DNA of 64,000 bases from Algibacter sp. L1A34 (GTDB lineage: Bacteria > Bacteroidota > Bacteroidia > Flavobacteriales > Flavobacteriaceae), in contig NZ_CP047029.1 of the NCBI RefSeq assembly GCF_009796805.1, positions 1,291,501 through 1,355,500 of the forward strand, given 5' to 3'. This document shows positions 1 through 8,136 of this stretch, one piece after another. The translations under genes and the position numbers were made by a program. Position 1 is the stretch's first letter, and every line of letters begins with the position of its first letter. A model generated the notes under the pieces. The model did no database searches and was not told where the DNA came from. It worked only from the letters and a program-made list of their open reading frames with translations.

Positions 1-172
1 AATAATTATGCAATTTATTGATGCTTATAATTTTGATGTACGTGCCATAAAAAAATCGTGCGTGCATATTGTGGATAAAGACAATAAAATTATACCTTTT
101 GAAACCATGAACTTATTTTATCGTGATGATAAAAAGGCTAGATTAGAAGAACTTAGAAAAGAAATATTATGA
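1..172 (+). CDS. C-terminus of a probable radical SAM protein (5' end outside the window)
   Basis: An open frame enters the window at base 2 and stops at TGA 170-172, giving 56 residues. The tail contains FIDAYNFD, then a Cys-Val-His-Ile segment and KIIPFETMN, which resembles the C-terminal end of MJ0619-like radical SAM proteins, where a Cys-His-Tyr segment is followed by an IIPFCAYN-like motif. The catalytic CxxxCxxC region would lie upstream, so the assignment rests on this short tail only. The stop overlaps the start of the next gene (ATGA), implying translational coupling. It could equally be the end of an unrelated protein. Confidence 0.45.
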   Translation, partial: IIMQFIDAYNFDVRAIKKSCVHIVDKDNKIIPFETMNLFYRDDKKARLEELRKEIL

Positions 173-366
173 TGTTTTTAGAAGTAGGAAATTTAGATGG
201 TTTAATATATCTTATTCTAGCCATTATGTTTGGCCCAGCAATTTTTCTGGCTATTATTGGCTTTATAGTGTTTAAAAAACATAAAAAAGCAGCTAAAATT
301 CTTTTCATTTTAGCCGCCGTTTATTGTATTGTTAGTTTGGGTATTTGCGGGAGTATGATGGCTTAA
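169..366 (+). CDS. small two-helix membrane protein, unknown function
   Basis: A 65-residue protein with two hydrophobic segments, about residues 10-34 and 43-62, separated by a basic loop (FKKHKKAAK), so probably a helical hairpin in the inner membrane. Its ATG overlaps the TGA of the preceding gene, so the two are likely cotranscribed. No family is recognised. The start is supported by the overlap and by the next Met being adjacent. It converges on the ferredoxin gene 12 bases downstream with no clear terminator between them. Confidence 0.55.
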   Translation: MMFLEVGNLDGLIYLILAIMFGPAIFLAIIGFIVFKKHKKAAKILFILAAVYCIVSLGICGSMMA

Positions 367-378
367 ACTAGAATAATT

Positions 379-609
379 TTAAACCTGCTTTACCGAAATA
401 ATTTTAACCGGACAAGCCTTGGCTGCGTTATCCGAAGCTTCAAAAATAAGCTCGTCGTTAGATTTTAAAGTGAAAAATCCTTTTTTATCTTGACCGTGCA
501 GTAATACCGTTTTTCCATCCTTTTTCGACATCTGGAATTGATCGGGCGCCAACTCTACACAGTAGTTACAACCAATACATTTTTTTCTCTGTAATGTAAT
601 AACCACCAT
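379..609 (-). CDS. single-cluster 4Fe-4S ferredoxin
   Basis: A 76-residue cytoplasmic electron carrier. Cys11, Cys14 and Cys17 (CIGCNYC) together with Cys66 (KACPVK) form one 4Fe-4S ligand set; there is no second cluster motif. The spacing matches small Fer4-type ferredoxins. The start codon shares one base with the last base of the upstream U32 peptidase gene, a tight coupling. Because U32-type hydroxylation enzymes in E. coli depend on Fe-S biogenesis, an electron-donor or partner role for this ferredoxin is an attractive inference, but it is not shown by sequence. It is the last gene of the trhO-U32-ferredoxin operon. Confidence 0.88.
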   Translation of the reverse strand: MVVITLQRKKCIGCNYCVELAPDQFQMSKKDGKTVLLHGQDKKGFFTLKSNDELIFEASDNAAKACPVKIISVKQV

Positions 610-1853
610 TAAGCTTCCACTTTATTTTCTACAATTTTATATAGTTTATCAGACTGGCGAATTCTAAACGGTAATTTTATAGTCACCATATCACCCTTAG
701 TTCCTTCGGTCGATTTTTTATCGTTTACCAAAAATTCTTCAACCACCAATTCCTGCGCCCCTGTAGTTGGACCAGTAATTAAAATAGTATCACCAACATT
801 AATATTGTAAGCTTCAATTTTAAACTCGCCAACATTTGCCTTAGGAAAAAAGTGTGTGCCTTTACCAATATAAACTTTCTTTTGTGTAGCATGAGATCCA
901 GAACCTTTACTCCATTCTCCAAGTTTTTGCCCTAAATAATACCCACTCCAAAAACCACGATTGTAAACTGTTTCTAGGGTTTTCATCCAAGTTATCACCT
1001 CTTCTTTACTGTAAGTTCCGTTTTCAATACTATCAATAGCTTCACGATAGCATTTAATAACTTTAGCTACATATTCTGGCGCTCTACCACGACCTTCAAT
1101 TTTTAAAACTTTTATACCAGCATCGACCACTTCATCTAAAAAATCTATAGTACACAAATCTTTAGGCGACATAATATACTCATTGTCCAACTCCATTTCA
1201 AAACCTGTTTCCTGATCGATAACCGTATATTTTTTTCGGCAATTTTGTTTACAAGCACCTCTATTTGCAGATGAATTTTGAGAATGCAAACTCATATAGC
1301 ATTTACCAGAAACCGCCATGCACAAGGCACCATGACCAAATATTTCAATCTCAACAAGTTTTCCCGACGGACCTTTTATTTGCTCTTTTTCAATCTGCTC
1401 GGTAATTTTTTTAACCTGACGCAAACTCAACTCGCGACTCAAAACCATGGTATCTGCAAACAACGCATAAAACTTAACCGTTTCAATGTTCGTCACATTT
1501 ATTTGGGTAGAAATATGTACCTCCATTTGCTTTTCTCTAGCCATAGCAATTACGGCCTGATCCATAGCAATAACAGCAGTTATGTTCGCTGCTTTAGCTT
1601 GGGTAATTAAGGTTTTTACGATAGATAAATCGTGATCGTAAATAATCGTGTTTAAGGTTAAATAACTTCTTACGCCTTTAGCTTCGCATCGTTTTGCTAT
1701 TTCAGGTAAATCGTCTAAAGTGAAATTTACCGAAGCTCTTGCTCTCATGTTTAATTGTTCTACTCCAAAATAAACCGAATCTGCGCCATTATCTAAAGCC
1801 GCCTGCAGCGATTCAAAATTACCAGCAGGTGCCATTAATTCTATCTTTTGCAT
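609..1853 (-). CDS. trhP: U32 family peptidase-like tRNA hydroxylation protein (TrhP/RlhA type)
   Basis: A 414-residue protein with the U32 N-terminal TIM-barrel signature (MAPAGNFESLQAAL, then ADSVYFG). The family centre HGALCMAVSGKC carries Cys178 and Cys185, followed by Cys201 and Cys205, the expected Fe-S ligand set. E. coli TrhP (about 450 residues) and Bacillus TrhP1/P2 of this family make 5-hydroxyuridine at tRNA position 34 using prephenate; RlhA (about 650 residues) acts on 23S rRNA. Length and the directly upstream trhO favour the tRNA role, but the subfamily is inferred. It lies 10 bases after trhO and shares one base with the ferredoxin gene. The older label 'peptidase' is probably misleading. 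Confidence 0.75.
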   Translation of the reverse strand: MQKIELMAPAGNFESLQAALDNGADSVYFGVEQLNMRARASVNFTLDDLPEIAKRCEAKGVRSYLTLNTIIYDHDLSIVKTLITQAKAANITAVIAMDQAVIAMAREKQMEVHISTQINVTNIETVKFYALFADTMVLSRELSLRQVKKITEQIEKEQIKGPSGKLVEIEIFGHGALCMAVSGKCYMSLHSQNSSANRGACKQNCRKKYTVIDQETGFEMELDNEYIMSPKDLCTIDFLDEVVDAGIKVLKIEGRGRAPEYVAKVIKCYREAIDSIENGTYSKEEVITWMKTLETVYNRGFWSGYYLGQKLGEWSKGSGSHATQKKVYIGKGTHFFPKANVGEFKIEAYNINVGDTILITGPTTGAQELVVEEFLVNDKKSTEGTKGDMVTIKLPFRIRQSDKLYKIVENKVEA

Positions 1854-1863
1854 AACTGTGGAT

Positions 1864-2937
1864 TTAAATTTTATCGACTTTTAAAGTCTCAAAAATGTTA
1901 CGTAAATCTTTTTTGTATGGCAAGTGGTCGGCACGGCCTTTCTTAAAAATATCGTTACTATTACCTTGTCCTTTACGCAGTTCTTTTTGTTCCTCAAAAG
2001 GCAAAGCATGTATCTCTTTACAAGCCGTAGAACAACAATTATCCATTTCTGTTTTACAACTATCGCATTGAATAAACAGTAAATGGCAGGCCTCGTTTGC
2101 GCAATTAGTATGCACATCAAACGGTGTTCCGCATTGGTGGCAATTCGCAATAACATCATCACTAATACGCTCAGCACGACGCTCATCGAACACAAAATTC
2201 TGTCCTAAAAACTTATTCTCAAGCTTATCTTCTTTCACCTGGCGCGTGTATTCAATAATACCACCTTCCAACTGAAACACATTTTTAAAACCTTTATGTT
2301 TAAAATACGCACTCGCCTTTTCGCAACGTATTCCACCTGTGCAATACATCACTAAATTTTTATCCTCTTTATGCGCTTTTAAATCGTCTTCAATAATATC
2401 TAAAGATTCTCTAAACGTATCCACATCTGGAGTTACAGCATTTTTAAAATGCCCAATTTCACTCTCATAATGGTTTCGCATATCCACCAAAACAGTGTTT
2501 TCATCTTCAATTAATTCATTGAATTTGTCAGCATCCACATGCACACCTATGTTCCGTACATCAAACGTATCATCGTTTAAACCATCGGCAACAATTTTGT
2601 TACGCACCTTTACTTTTAACTTCAAAAACGATTTATTATCCTGCTCTACAGCAACATTTAATCGAATATCTTTTAAAAAATCTATGGTATCCAAATGCGC
2701 TTTAAACTCGTTAAAGCGATCTGCTGGTAAAGATAATTGTCCGTTAATACCCTCGTGGGCCACGTAAATCCTACCCAAAACCTCCATCGGGTCCCAAGCT
2801 AAATACAAATGGTCTCTAAAAATTTGTGGATTGCCAATTTTGGCATATTGATAAAAAGAAAGTGTTAATCGACTTTTTCCTGCGTTGTCAATTAATTCGG
2901 CCCTTTCTTCTGCGCTTAATTTGTTGTACAGTTGCAT
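1864..2937 (-). CDS. trhO: O2-dependent tRNA uridine(34) hydroxylase (rhodanese family)
   Basis: A 357-residue YceA/TrhO homologue. An N-terminal acylphosphatase-like region (about 25-115) precedes a rhodanese domain (about 136-235) whose active loop is MYCTGGIRCEKA with catalytic Cys199. A C-terminal zinc-ribbon-like tail holds many Cys residues (266, 269, 279, 284, 291, 294, 301, 302, 306). E. coli TrhO forms 5-hydroxyuridine-34 in a subset of tRNAs using molecular oxygen. It is the first gene of the operon. A -7-like element TATCTTTG lies on the minus strand at 2979-2986. The start at 2937 gives the usual N-terminus and family length. Confidence 0.9.
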   Translation of the reverse strand: MQLYNKLSAEERAELIDNAGKSRLTLSFYQYAKIGNPQIFRDHLYLAWDPMEVLGRIYVAHEGINGQLSLPADRFNEFKAHLDTIDFLKDIRLNVAVEQDNKSFLKLKVKVRNKIVADGLNDDTFDVRNIGVHVDADKFNELIEDENTVLVDMRNHYESEIGHFKNAVTPDVDTFRESLDIIEDDLKAHKEDKNLVMYCTGGIRCEKASAYFKHKGFKNVFQLEGGIIEYTRQVKEDKLENKFLGQNFVFDERRAERISDDVIANCHQCGTPFDVHTNCANEACHLLFIQCDSCKTEMDNCCSTACKEIHALPFEEQKELRKGQGNSNDIFKKGRADHLPYKKDLRNIFETLKVDKI

Positions 2938-2978
2938 GCTATACTAAGTTTTTAAGGTTAAGAAAATATTTTAAGCGG

Positions 2979-2986
2979 CAAAGATA
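2979..2986 (-). promoter_or_regulatory. Bacteroidota -7 element upstream of trhO
   Basis: The minus strand reads TATCTTTG here, a full match to TAnnTTTG, 41 bases before the trhO start codon. I see no convincing -33 TTG at the usual distance, so only the -7 box is claimed. Confidence 0.5.
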
Positions 2987-3026
2987 ATATTTTCAAAACA
3001 ACTTGGCAGTATAACAACGCTATTTT

Positions 3027-3140
3027 GGGCACTACCCGAAAAGGGTCGGGCTTTCCGCAGTCGCTTTTTTGTGTTGCATAGGTGCAACAACACAAAAAGA
3101 GCTCCAACAATGCTGCAATCCCTAGCGCTCGTGTTTGCAA
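3027..3140. repeat. GC-rich structured intergenic element, probable dispersed repeat
   Basis: In otherwise AT-rich DNA this block contains two hairpins: CCCGA-AAAGGG-TCGGG near 3034-3050, and a long imperfect stem from CTTTTTTGTGTTGCA (3064-3078) to its complement ending at 3099. It resembles short intergenic repeats I associate with flavobacterial chromosomes, and shares GC(T/A)GCAATCC with the element at 43203-43310. Copy number outside the window is unknown. Confidence 0.4.
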
Positions 3141-3235
3141 ATACCTTTTTTTAAGGCACGCAACTCGTTTTACCCGTTTTGTTTTTTCTTTTAAAGAATG
3201 ACAAACAAAATATCTGTTAAAGTTTCACGCACAAA

Positions 3236-3270
3236 AAAAGCACCTAAATAATACATATTTAAGTGCTTTT
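3236..3270 (-). terminator. terminator-like hairpin in a divergent intergenic region
   Basis: AAAAGCACCTAAATA (3236-3250) pairs with TATTTAAGTGCTTTT (3256-3270) with one mismatch and a 5-base loop. Read on the minus strand it is followed by a run of seven T. No annotated gene runs into it from either side, so it may end a small RNA or be a relic. Confidence 0.5.
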
Positions 3271-3450
3271 AAAAATAGTTTGAGCTAGTCGTTATCAAGT
3301 GCTCGTTTGTTAAATTTCACAGCAAACAATTTTCCCTTTTTCATTTAATAGATGCAAAACAAACTAAAAGGTTGCGTAAATAGTTTCAGTTTCTTCCAAA
3401 AATCAGTAAATCAATCATTTTGCCAAGTAAAATTATGTTGAAAACTATTA

Positions 3451-3481
3451 TTGTGTTCTCCCAAAAGATGTAGTAATTTAG
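3451..3481 (+). promoter_or_regulatory. candidate recA promoter
   Basis: TTG at 3451-3453, a 20-base spacer, then TAATTTAG at 3474-3481 (7 of 8 to TAnnTTTG). It lies 30 bases before the recA ATG. No LexA-type palindrome was recognised. Confidence 0.3.
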
Positions 3482-3511
3482 CAGACAAATCTTCAGAAAA
3501 AAAATCATATA

Positions 3512-4519
3512 ATGAGCAGCGAAAAAGAAGCGAAATTAAAAGCACTAAAACTTACTTTAGATAAATTAGATAAAGCCTACGGAAAAGGGACAGTAATGAA
3601 AATGAGCGATGCCGCTATTCAAGATGTCGAAGCTATTCCGTCGGGATCATTAGGATTAGATATCGCATTAGGCGTTGGAGGTTATCCACGCGGACGTGTT
3701 ATTGAAATATACGGACCAGAATCTTCTGGTAAAACCACATTAACATTACACGCTATTGCAGAAGCTCAAAAAGCTGGCGGAATTGCTGCTTTTATTGATG
3801 CAGAGCATGCTTTCGATCGTTTTTACGCTGAAAACTTAGGTATAGACATCGATAATTTAATTATTTCTCAACCAGATAATGGTGAGCAAGCTTTAGAAAT
3901 TGCCGATAATTTAATTCGTTCTGGCGCTATCGATATTGTTGTTATCGATTCTGTTGCCGCATTAACACCTAAAAGTGAAATTGAAGGTGAGATGGGAGAT
4001 TCTAAAATGGGCTTACACGCACGTTTAATGTCTCAAGCCTTACGTAAACTTACAGGTTCTATTAGTAAAACAAACTGTACCGTGATATTTATTAACCAAT
4101 TACGTGAAAAAATTGGTGTTATGTTCGGTAATCCAGAAACAACAACAGGTGGTAACGCATTAAAATTTTACGCGTCTGTACGTTTAGATATTCGTCGTTC
4201 TACACAAATTAAAAACAGCAATGGCGATGTTTTAGGTAATAAAACCAGAGTAAAAGTTGTGAAAAACAAAGTTGCTCCACCATTTAAAATGGCCGAATTC
4301 GACATTATGTACGGAGAAGGTGTTAGTAAAGTAGGTGAAATTCTTGATGTTGCTGTAGAATACGAAATTGTAAAGAAAAGTGGTTCTTGGTTTAGTTACG
4401 AAGATACTAAACTTGGGCAAGGTCGTGATGCTGTAAAAGCAATAATCAAAGACAATCCAGAGCTTTTTGATGAGTTAGAACAAAAAATAAAAGCAGCTAT
4501 AAAAGAAGGACTTAAGTAA
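3512..4519 (+). CDS. recA: recombinase RecA
   Basis: A 335-residue RecA, the normal family length. It binds single-stranded DNA with ATP, promotes strand exchange and supports the SOS response. The Walker A motif GPESSGKTT is at residues 68-76, the Walker B strand ([11 protein letters not shown]) follows, and the conserved NQLREKIG and [14 protein letters not shown] segments cover loop 2. There is no intein or insertion. It is monocistronic: divergent from trhO and closed by a strong terminator at 4545. The ATG at 3512 gives the usual short N-terminal helix. Confidence 0.98.
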   Translation: MSSEKEAKLKALKLTLDKLDKAYGKGTVMKMSDAAIQDVEAIPSGSLGLDIALGVGGYPRGRVIEIYGPESSGKTTLTLHAIAEAQKAGGIAAFIDAEHAFDRFYAENLGIDIDNLIISQPDNGEQALEIADNLIRSGAIDIVVIDSVAALTPKSEIEGEMGDSKMGLHARLMSQALRKLTGSISKTNCTVIFINQLREKIGVMFGNPETTTGGNALKFYASVRLDIRRSTQIKNSNGDVLGNKTRVKVVKNKVAPPFKMAEFDIMYGEGVSKVGEILDVAVEYEIVKKSGSWFSYEDTKLGQGRDAVKAIIKDNPELFDELEQKIKAAIKEGLK

Positions 4520-4544
4520 AACAACCTTTTCTTTTAAATATATA

Positions 4545-4573
4545 AAATCCCGATACATTCGGGATTTTTTTTG
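4545..4573 (+). terminator. rho-independent terminator of recA
   Basis: AAATCCCGA (4545-4553), loop TACAT, then TCGGGATTT followed by a T tract to 4572. It lies 26 bases after the recA stop. Confidence 0.9.
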
Positions 4574-4681
4574 CTCTAAACTTAAGGGTTTACTAAACTA
4601 AAATCAATTACCTACGCAACCATTCAGCAAAAATGGCATCTATAAAACAAAACCCAAATTTTAACTAAAAAAAGTATTGAA

Positions 4682-5095
4682 ATGAAAAAATTGCTTGTAA
4701 TTTGTTTAATGCTAATTTTGGCATCTTGTAGTGTGGATGATGATAGCGTTAATTATAGTTTTGAGATTTTACCTGTAGAAAGTGTTGATATTCCAACGGA
4801 GTTTGTAATAGGCGAAACTTATCCAATAACAATATCATACCTTAAACCATCTAGCTGCCACTCTTTTAGAGAATTTTATTATCTTAAAAACAATAACGAA
4901 CGTACCGTTGCTCCAATTAATTATGTGTTTGAAGAAGATAACTGCGAAACACTAGAAAACGAATTGGTTGAAAACACATTTAATTTTAATGTAACCGGTA
5001 ATGGATCTTATATTTTTAAATTTTGGCAAGGCGAAGATGCCGATGGTGAAGATCAATATTTAATTATAGAAGTACCTGTTGTAGAAGAAGAATAA
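4682..5095 (+). CDS. small secreted lipoprotein, unknown function
   Basis: A 137-residue protein starting with a lipoprotein signal peptide; the lipobox LASC places the lipidated Cys at residue 16, so it is probably anchored to a membrane facing the periplasm or surface. The mature part is acidic, with two further Cys residues (in SSCHSF and DNCETL) that could form a disulfide, and a beta-rich pattern ending VVEEE. No family recognised. It sits 21 bases upstream of the ECF sigma factor on the same strand, so it may be cotranscribed with the sigma/beta-barrel pair and belong to the same envelope-response unit. Confidence 0.6.
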   Translation: MKKLLVICLMLILASCSVDDDSVNYSFEILPVESVDIPTEFVIGETYPITISYLKPSSCHSFREFYYLKNNNERTVAPINYVFEEDNCETLENELVENTFNFNVTGNGSYIFKFWQGEDADGEDQYLIIEVPVVEEE

Positions 5096-5116
5096 CTAAT
5101 TAACACGCTTATTATT

Positions 5117-5659
5117 TTGAGTTTAAATCAACTCATAGAAAATTGTAAAACTAACAACACTAAGGCACAGGGCGAACTGTACAAACTCTTTTCGAGTAAA
5201 CTTTTCGCTGTGTGCTTAAAGTATTCTAGAAACTATGCCGAAGCAGAAGATAATTTGCAAGACGCATTTTTAACTATATTTAAAAAAATTGAACAATTTA
5301 AAAACAAAGGCTCTTTTGAAGGTTGGCTAAAACGTATTACCATTAACACCGTAATGCAGCGCTACCGAAACGAAAAGGTTTTTGATATTATTAATGAAGA
5401 TGCCATTGAAGATGTTGAAGTTGATATAGACGATGATCAACTTTCTATTGATTATTTATTACAAATAATTCAAGAATTACCGGATAGATATAGGTTGGTT
5501 TTTAACCTCTATGTACTAGACGATTATTCGCATAAAGAAATAGCTGAAATGCTTAAAATAAAAATAGGAACTTCAAAATCCAATTTAGCGCGAGCTCGAC
5601 AGATTTTGAAGCAAACGATAGAAACACATAAATCCGCAACTAGTTTGCAATCATTATAA
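5117..5659 (+). CDS. ECF-type RNA polymerase sigma-70 factor
   Basis: A 180-residue group 4 sigma factor. Region 2 spans about residues 25-92 (YAEAEDNLQDAFLTIFKKI, then GWLKRITINTVMQRYR), and region 4 about 120-170 (LPDRYRLVFNLYVLDDYSHKEIAEML), the helix-turn-helix for -35-like recognition. The best start is TTG at 5117; no in-frame ATG exists before region 2. The TAA stop overlaps the ATG of the next gene (TAATG), so sigma factor and beta-barrel protein are translationally coupled. The target regulon cannot be read from this window. Confidence 0.92.
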   Translation: MSLNQLIENCKTNNTKAQGELYKLFSSKLFAVCLKYSRNYAEAEDNLQDAFLTIFKKIEQFKNKGSFEGWLKRITINTVMQRYRNEKVFDIINEDAIEDVEVDIDDDQLSIDYLLQIIQELPDRYRLVFNLYVLDDYSHKEIAEMLKIKIGTSKSNLARARQILKQTIETHKSATSLQSL

Positions 5660-7200
5660 TGCGTGATAAAAAACACATAGACAGACTCTTCCAGGAAGGC
5701 TTAAAAGATTTTGAAGCCACGCCCAGCGATGCTGTATGGAAAAACATAGAAGCCGAACTTAATAAAGACAAGAAAAAACGTAGAGTTATTCCAATTTGGT
5801 GGCGTTATGCAGGCGTTGCTGCGTTGTTATTAGTCTTTTTAACTTTAGGAATTAATACTTTTTATAATACTTCGGAAAATGTAGAGCAACCAGAAGTGGT
5901 TGATACTAATTCTACAAAATCTTCGGAAACTGAAAACGAATCCATTTCTGGTGAAAACCATTCGAATTCTAATATTAATTCGGCTATTTCTGATAATGCA
6001 AATCAGGAAAATGATATCAATCAAAATTCCGAAAAGGAAAACATTAATAACATCAATCAAAACACGAACAAAAACAATCAGACCCCTTCAACAGCTTCAG
6101 TAATTGCAAATACAAAACCTGTAACACACCAAAATAATAATCACGGACAATCGGCTCAAAATCCAAATAAAACATCTAAAACAGTCGCTTCTTCTTCATA
6201 TAAAAAGAAAAAAAGAAAGACACTTTATACAGATGCTAATAATAGTGTAGCAAATCAAACTTCCGAAGAAAACAATACAATTTCAACAAAAGAAAACGCT
6301 ATTGCAGGTACAGAAACCAATGACAAAGGAATAAATACAGAGGAACCCAACGAAACTATAGCAGACAATAATACTAAAGAAGAGAGCCTAACTATAGAAG
6401 AGGTTTTAAACAAAACAGATGATATTATTGATCAAGAAAGCGAAATAAATCGCTGGAGTTTGGCGGCCAATGCAGCTCCTGTTTATTTTAATACAACAGG
6501 GAAAGGCTCGTCTATAGACCCGCAATTTAATAGTAACTCCAAAACCGGAGAAGTTAATATGAGTTATGGTGTTACAGCTAGTTATGCTTTAAATAAAAGA
6601 CTGCGCGTTCGCTCGGGTATTAACAAAGTAAACCTTGGCTATAACACGAACGATGTTGTGAGTTATCAATCTATTGCAACAAACTCTGCAGCTAGTTCAT
6701 TACAAAATGTTAACTATAACAGTAATGCATCAACCAATAATGACTTTAGTAATAGCCCAGCATCAACCGTACAAACATCTTTAATTAGCGCGGATAATTT
6801 AAGTCAGAAAAACGCAGCTAGTTTATTAAAAACGTCCAACACCTCTATTAACCAAAGTTTAGGTTATATCGAAGTTCCTTTAGAATTACAATACGCCGTT
6901 TTAAATAACAAATTTGGTGTTAATGTTATTGGTGGTTTTAGTTCGTTATTTTTAAATAATAACGAAGTGTTTTCGGAAGCTCAAGATGGAAATCGCACAT
7001 ATTTAGGTGAAGCAAGTAATATTAACAAGGTAAGTTATAGTGCCAATTTTGGGTTAGGTTTAAGCTATCAGGTCAGTAAAAAAATAGATCTAAATTTAGA
7101 ACCGATGCTTAAATATCAAATAAACACATTCAACAATACTTCTGGTGATTTCCAACCTTTCTTTGTTGGCGTATACACCGGGTTAGCTATTAAATTTTAG
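5659..7200 (+). CDS. anti-sigma-like N-terminus fused to an outer-membrane beta-barrel domain
   Basis: A 513-residue protein in three parts. A soluble N-terminus (1-46) with LFQEGLKDFEATPSDAVWKNIE resembles the cytosolic segment found behind Bacteroidota ECF sigma factors. One hydrophobic helix lies at about 48-66. A low-complexity Asn/Ser/Thr/Glu linker (about 70-255) leads to a C-terminal beta-barrel region (about 260-513) ending in YTGLAIKF, with the usual terminal aromatic residue. The start overlaps the sigma gene stop. The layout suggests one protein reaching from inner to outer membrane, but the topology is inference. Confidence 0.75.
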   Translation: MRDKKHIDRLFQEGLKDFEATPSDAVWKNIEAELNKDKKKRRVIPIWWRYAGVAALLLVFLTLGINTFYNTSENVEQPEVVDTNSTKSSETENESISGENHSNSNINSAISDNANQENDINQNSEKENINNINQNTNKNNQTPSTASVIANTKPVTHQNNNHGQSAQNPNKTSKTVASSSYKKKKRKTLYTDANNSVANQTSEENNTISTKENAIAGTETNDKGINTEEPNETIADNNTKEESLTIEEVLNKTDDIIDQESEINRWSLAANAAPVYFNTTGKGSSIDPQFNSNSKTGEVNMSYGVTASYALNKRLRVRSGINKVNLGYNTNDVVSYQSIATNSAASSLQNVNYNSNASTNNDFSNSPASTVQTSLISADNLSQKNAASLLKTSNTSINQSLGYIEVPLELQYAVLNNKFGVNVIGGFSSLFLNNNEVFSEAQDGNRTYLGEASNINKVSYSANFGLGLSYQVSKKIDLNLEPMLKYQINTFNNTSGDFQPFFVGVYTGLAIKF

Positions 7201-7256
7201 ATTTTTGGTTAAATCTAGGTATCGATTTCCTTTAAGCTCAGAAATCAATATCAAAC

Positions 7257-7288
7257 AAAACTGCTCTACTTAGGGCAGTTTTTTATTT
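7257..7288. terminator. bidirectional terminator between convergent genes
   Basis: AAAACTGCTCT (7257-7267), loop ACTT, AGGGCAGTTTT (7272-7282) with one G-U pair, then a T-rich run. It ends the sigma/beta-barrel operon and lies directly after the plsC stop codon (on the minus strand), with four A on the other side. Confidence 0.85.
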
Positions 7289-8029
7289 TTTAAATTCTTG
7301 TAGTTGATTAAATATAATCTCTCGAGCAGTATCATTCAATGCTCTAGTTTCTTTTGCTGTTAAACCTTCAGTTGGTAGAAATTTATGAATTTTAACGCGC
7401 ATTCTTCCTGGACCTCCACTAAAAAAAGTATATGAAAACCGCTTTTTATTATCCGCAAAAGTTATTGGCACAATCGGTATTTGATGATTTATAGCTAACC
7501 GGAAAGCTCCATCTTTAAATTCATCTAAATCAATATGTTCTTCCGGCACGCCACCTTCAGGAAAAATACAAATACTAACACCGGTTTTTAATCGGCGTTG
7601 CGCTCTTAAAAATACGGCTTGCCTGCTTTTAGCTGAACTTCTATCGACTAAAATACAGGTGCGTTTATAGAAAAACCCGAATAGTGGGATTTTAGATAAT
7701 TCTGCTTTTCCAACAAAAACAAACGGATTTCTAACAGAAACTAACATGAGCATAATATCTACCATAGATGTATGGTTTGCTACAAACATGTAACTTTTTG
7801 AGCGATCTGGCTTTTGTTCGCAATCAATTTTATAAGCGAAGCCCATGCCTATTAAAATAATCTTCGCCCAAAAACGCGCTAATCTAAAAAATAATGGATA
7901 CCAAGCTTCTTTAGCTATAGAAACTAAAAGAATTGGAAACAAGATAATTATAGGTAAACCCACCAATATATAAAACCAAATACGGTAGAATACCCAGAAA
8001 ATGTATTTAAAAAATTTCATCGTCTTCAA
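7283..8029 (-). CDS. plsC: 1-acyl-sn-glycerol-3-phosphate acyltransferase
   Basis: A 248-residue membrane-associated acyltransferase of phosphatidic acid synthesis, transferring an acyl chain to lysophosphatidate. The catalytic NHTSMVD (HxxxxD, His86 and Asp91) and the glycerophosphate-binding FPEGG (156-160) are present, as is the intermediate GKAELSKIPLFGFF segment. The N-terminal 20-40 residues are strongly hydrophobic. Family length is normal. The gene is divergent from trpS and convergent with the beta-barrel gene. A later Met (residue 4) could also be the start. Other lyso-lipid acceptors, such as ornithine lipids, cannot be excluded. Confidence 0.9.
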   Translation of the reverse strand: MKTMKFFKYIFWVFYRIWFYILVGLPIIILFPILLVSIAKEAWYPLFFRLARFWAKIILIGMGFAYKIDCEQKPDRSKSYMFVANHTSMVDIMLMLVSVRNPFVFVGKAELSKIPLFGFFYKRTCILVDRSSAKSRQAVFLRAQRRLKTGVSICIFPEGGVPEEHIDLDEFKDGAFRLAINHQIPIVPITFADNKKRFSYTFFSGGPGRMRVKIHKFLPTEGLTAKETRALNDTAREIIFNQLQEFKK

Positions 8030-8044
8030 AAATACATAATTGTA

Positions 8045-8075
8045 TTGAGCAATTCTATTAAAAAAATTACCTTTG
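8045..8075 (+). promoter_or_regulatory. promoter of trpS
   Basis: TTG at 8045-8047, a 20-base spacer and a full -7 element TACCTTTG at 8068-8075, 61 bases before the trpS ATG. Confidence 0.6.
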
Positions 8076-8136
8076 CTAGCATATCAAAAATTGAGTTTAA
8101 TTTTAACAAGATTCCCGTATTTTGGGAAGCGCACAC

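Larger units (their letters stand above)
2938..3511. other. 574-bp intergenic region between divergent trhO and recA
   Basis: No credible gene: the 60-residue minus frame at 2958-3140 has no family features and runs through a structured repeat. The region holds the trhO -7 box, a locally GC-rich structured element (about 3027-3140), a terminator-like hairpin (3236-3270) and the likely recA promoter. The hairpin is unusual because both flanking genes point away from it. Confidence 0.6.

Noticed and set aside
1278-1610. Plus-strand 110-residue frame
   Set aside because: It is the opposite strand of the U32 gene, has no family features, and the minus-strand gene is certain.
2958-3140. 60-residue minus frame upstream of trhO
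   Set aside because: It runs through the hairpin-rich repeat element and shows no conserved motifs; the apparent signal peptide-like stretch is composition only.
5900-6103. Frame overlapping the low-complexity linker of the beta-barrel protein
   Set aside because: Arises from A-rich Asn/Lys codons read in another frame; no independent start context.
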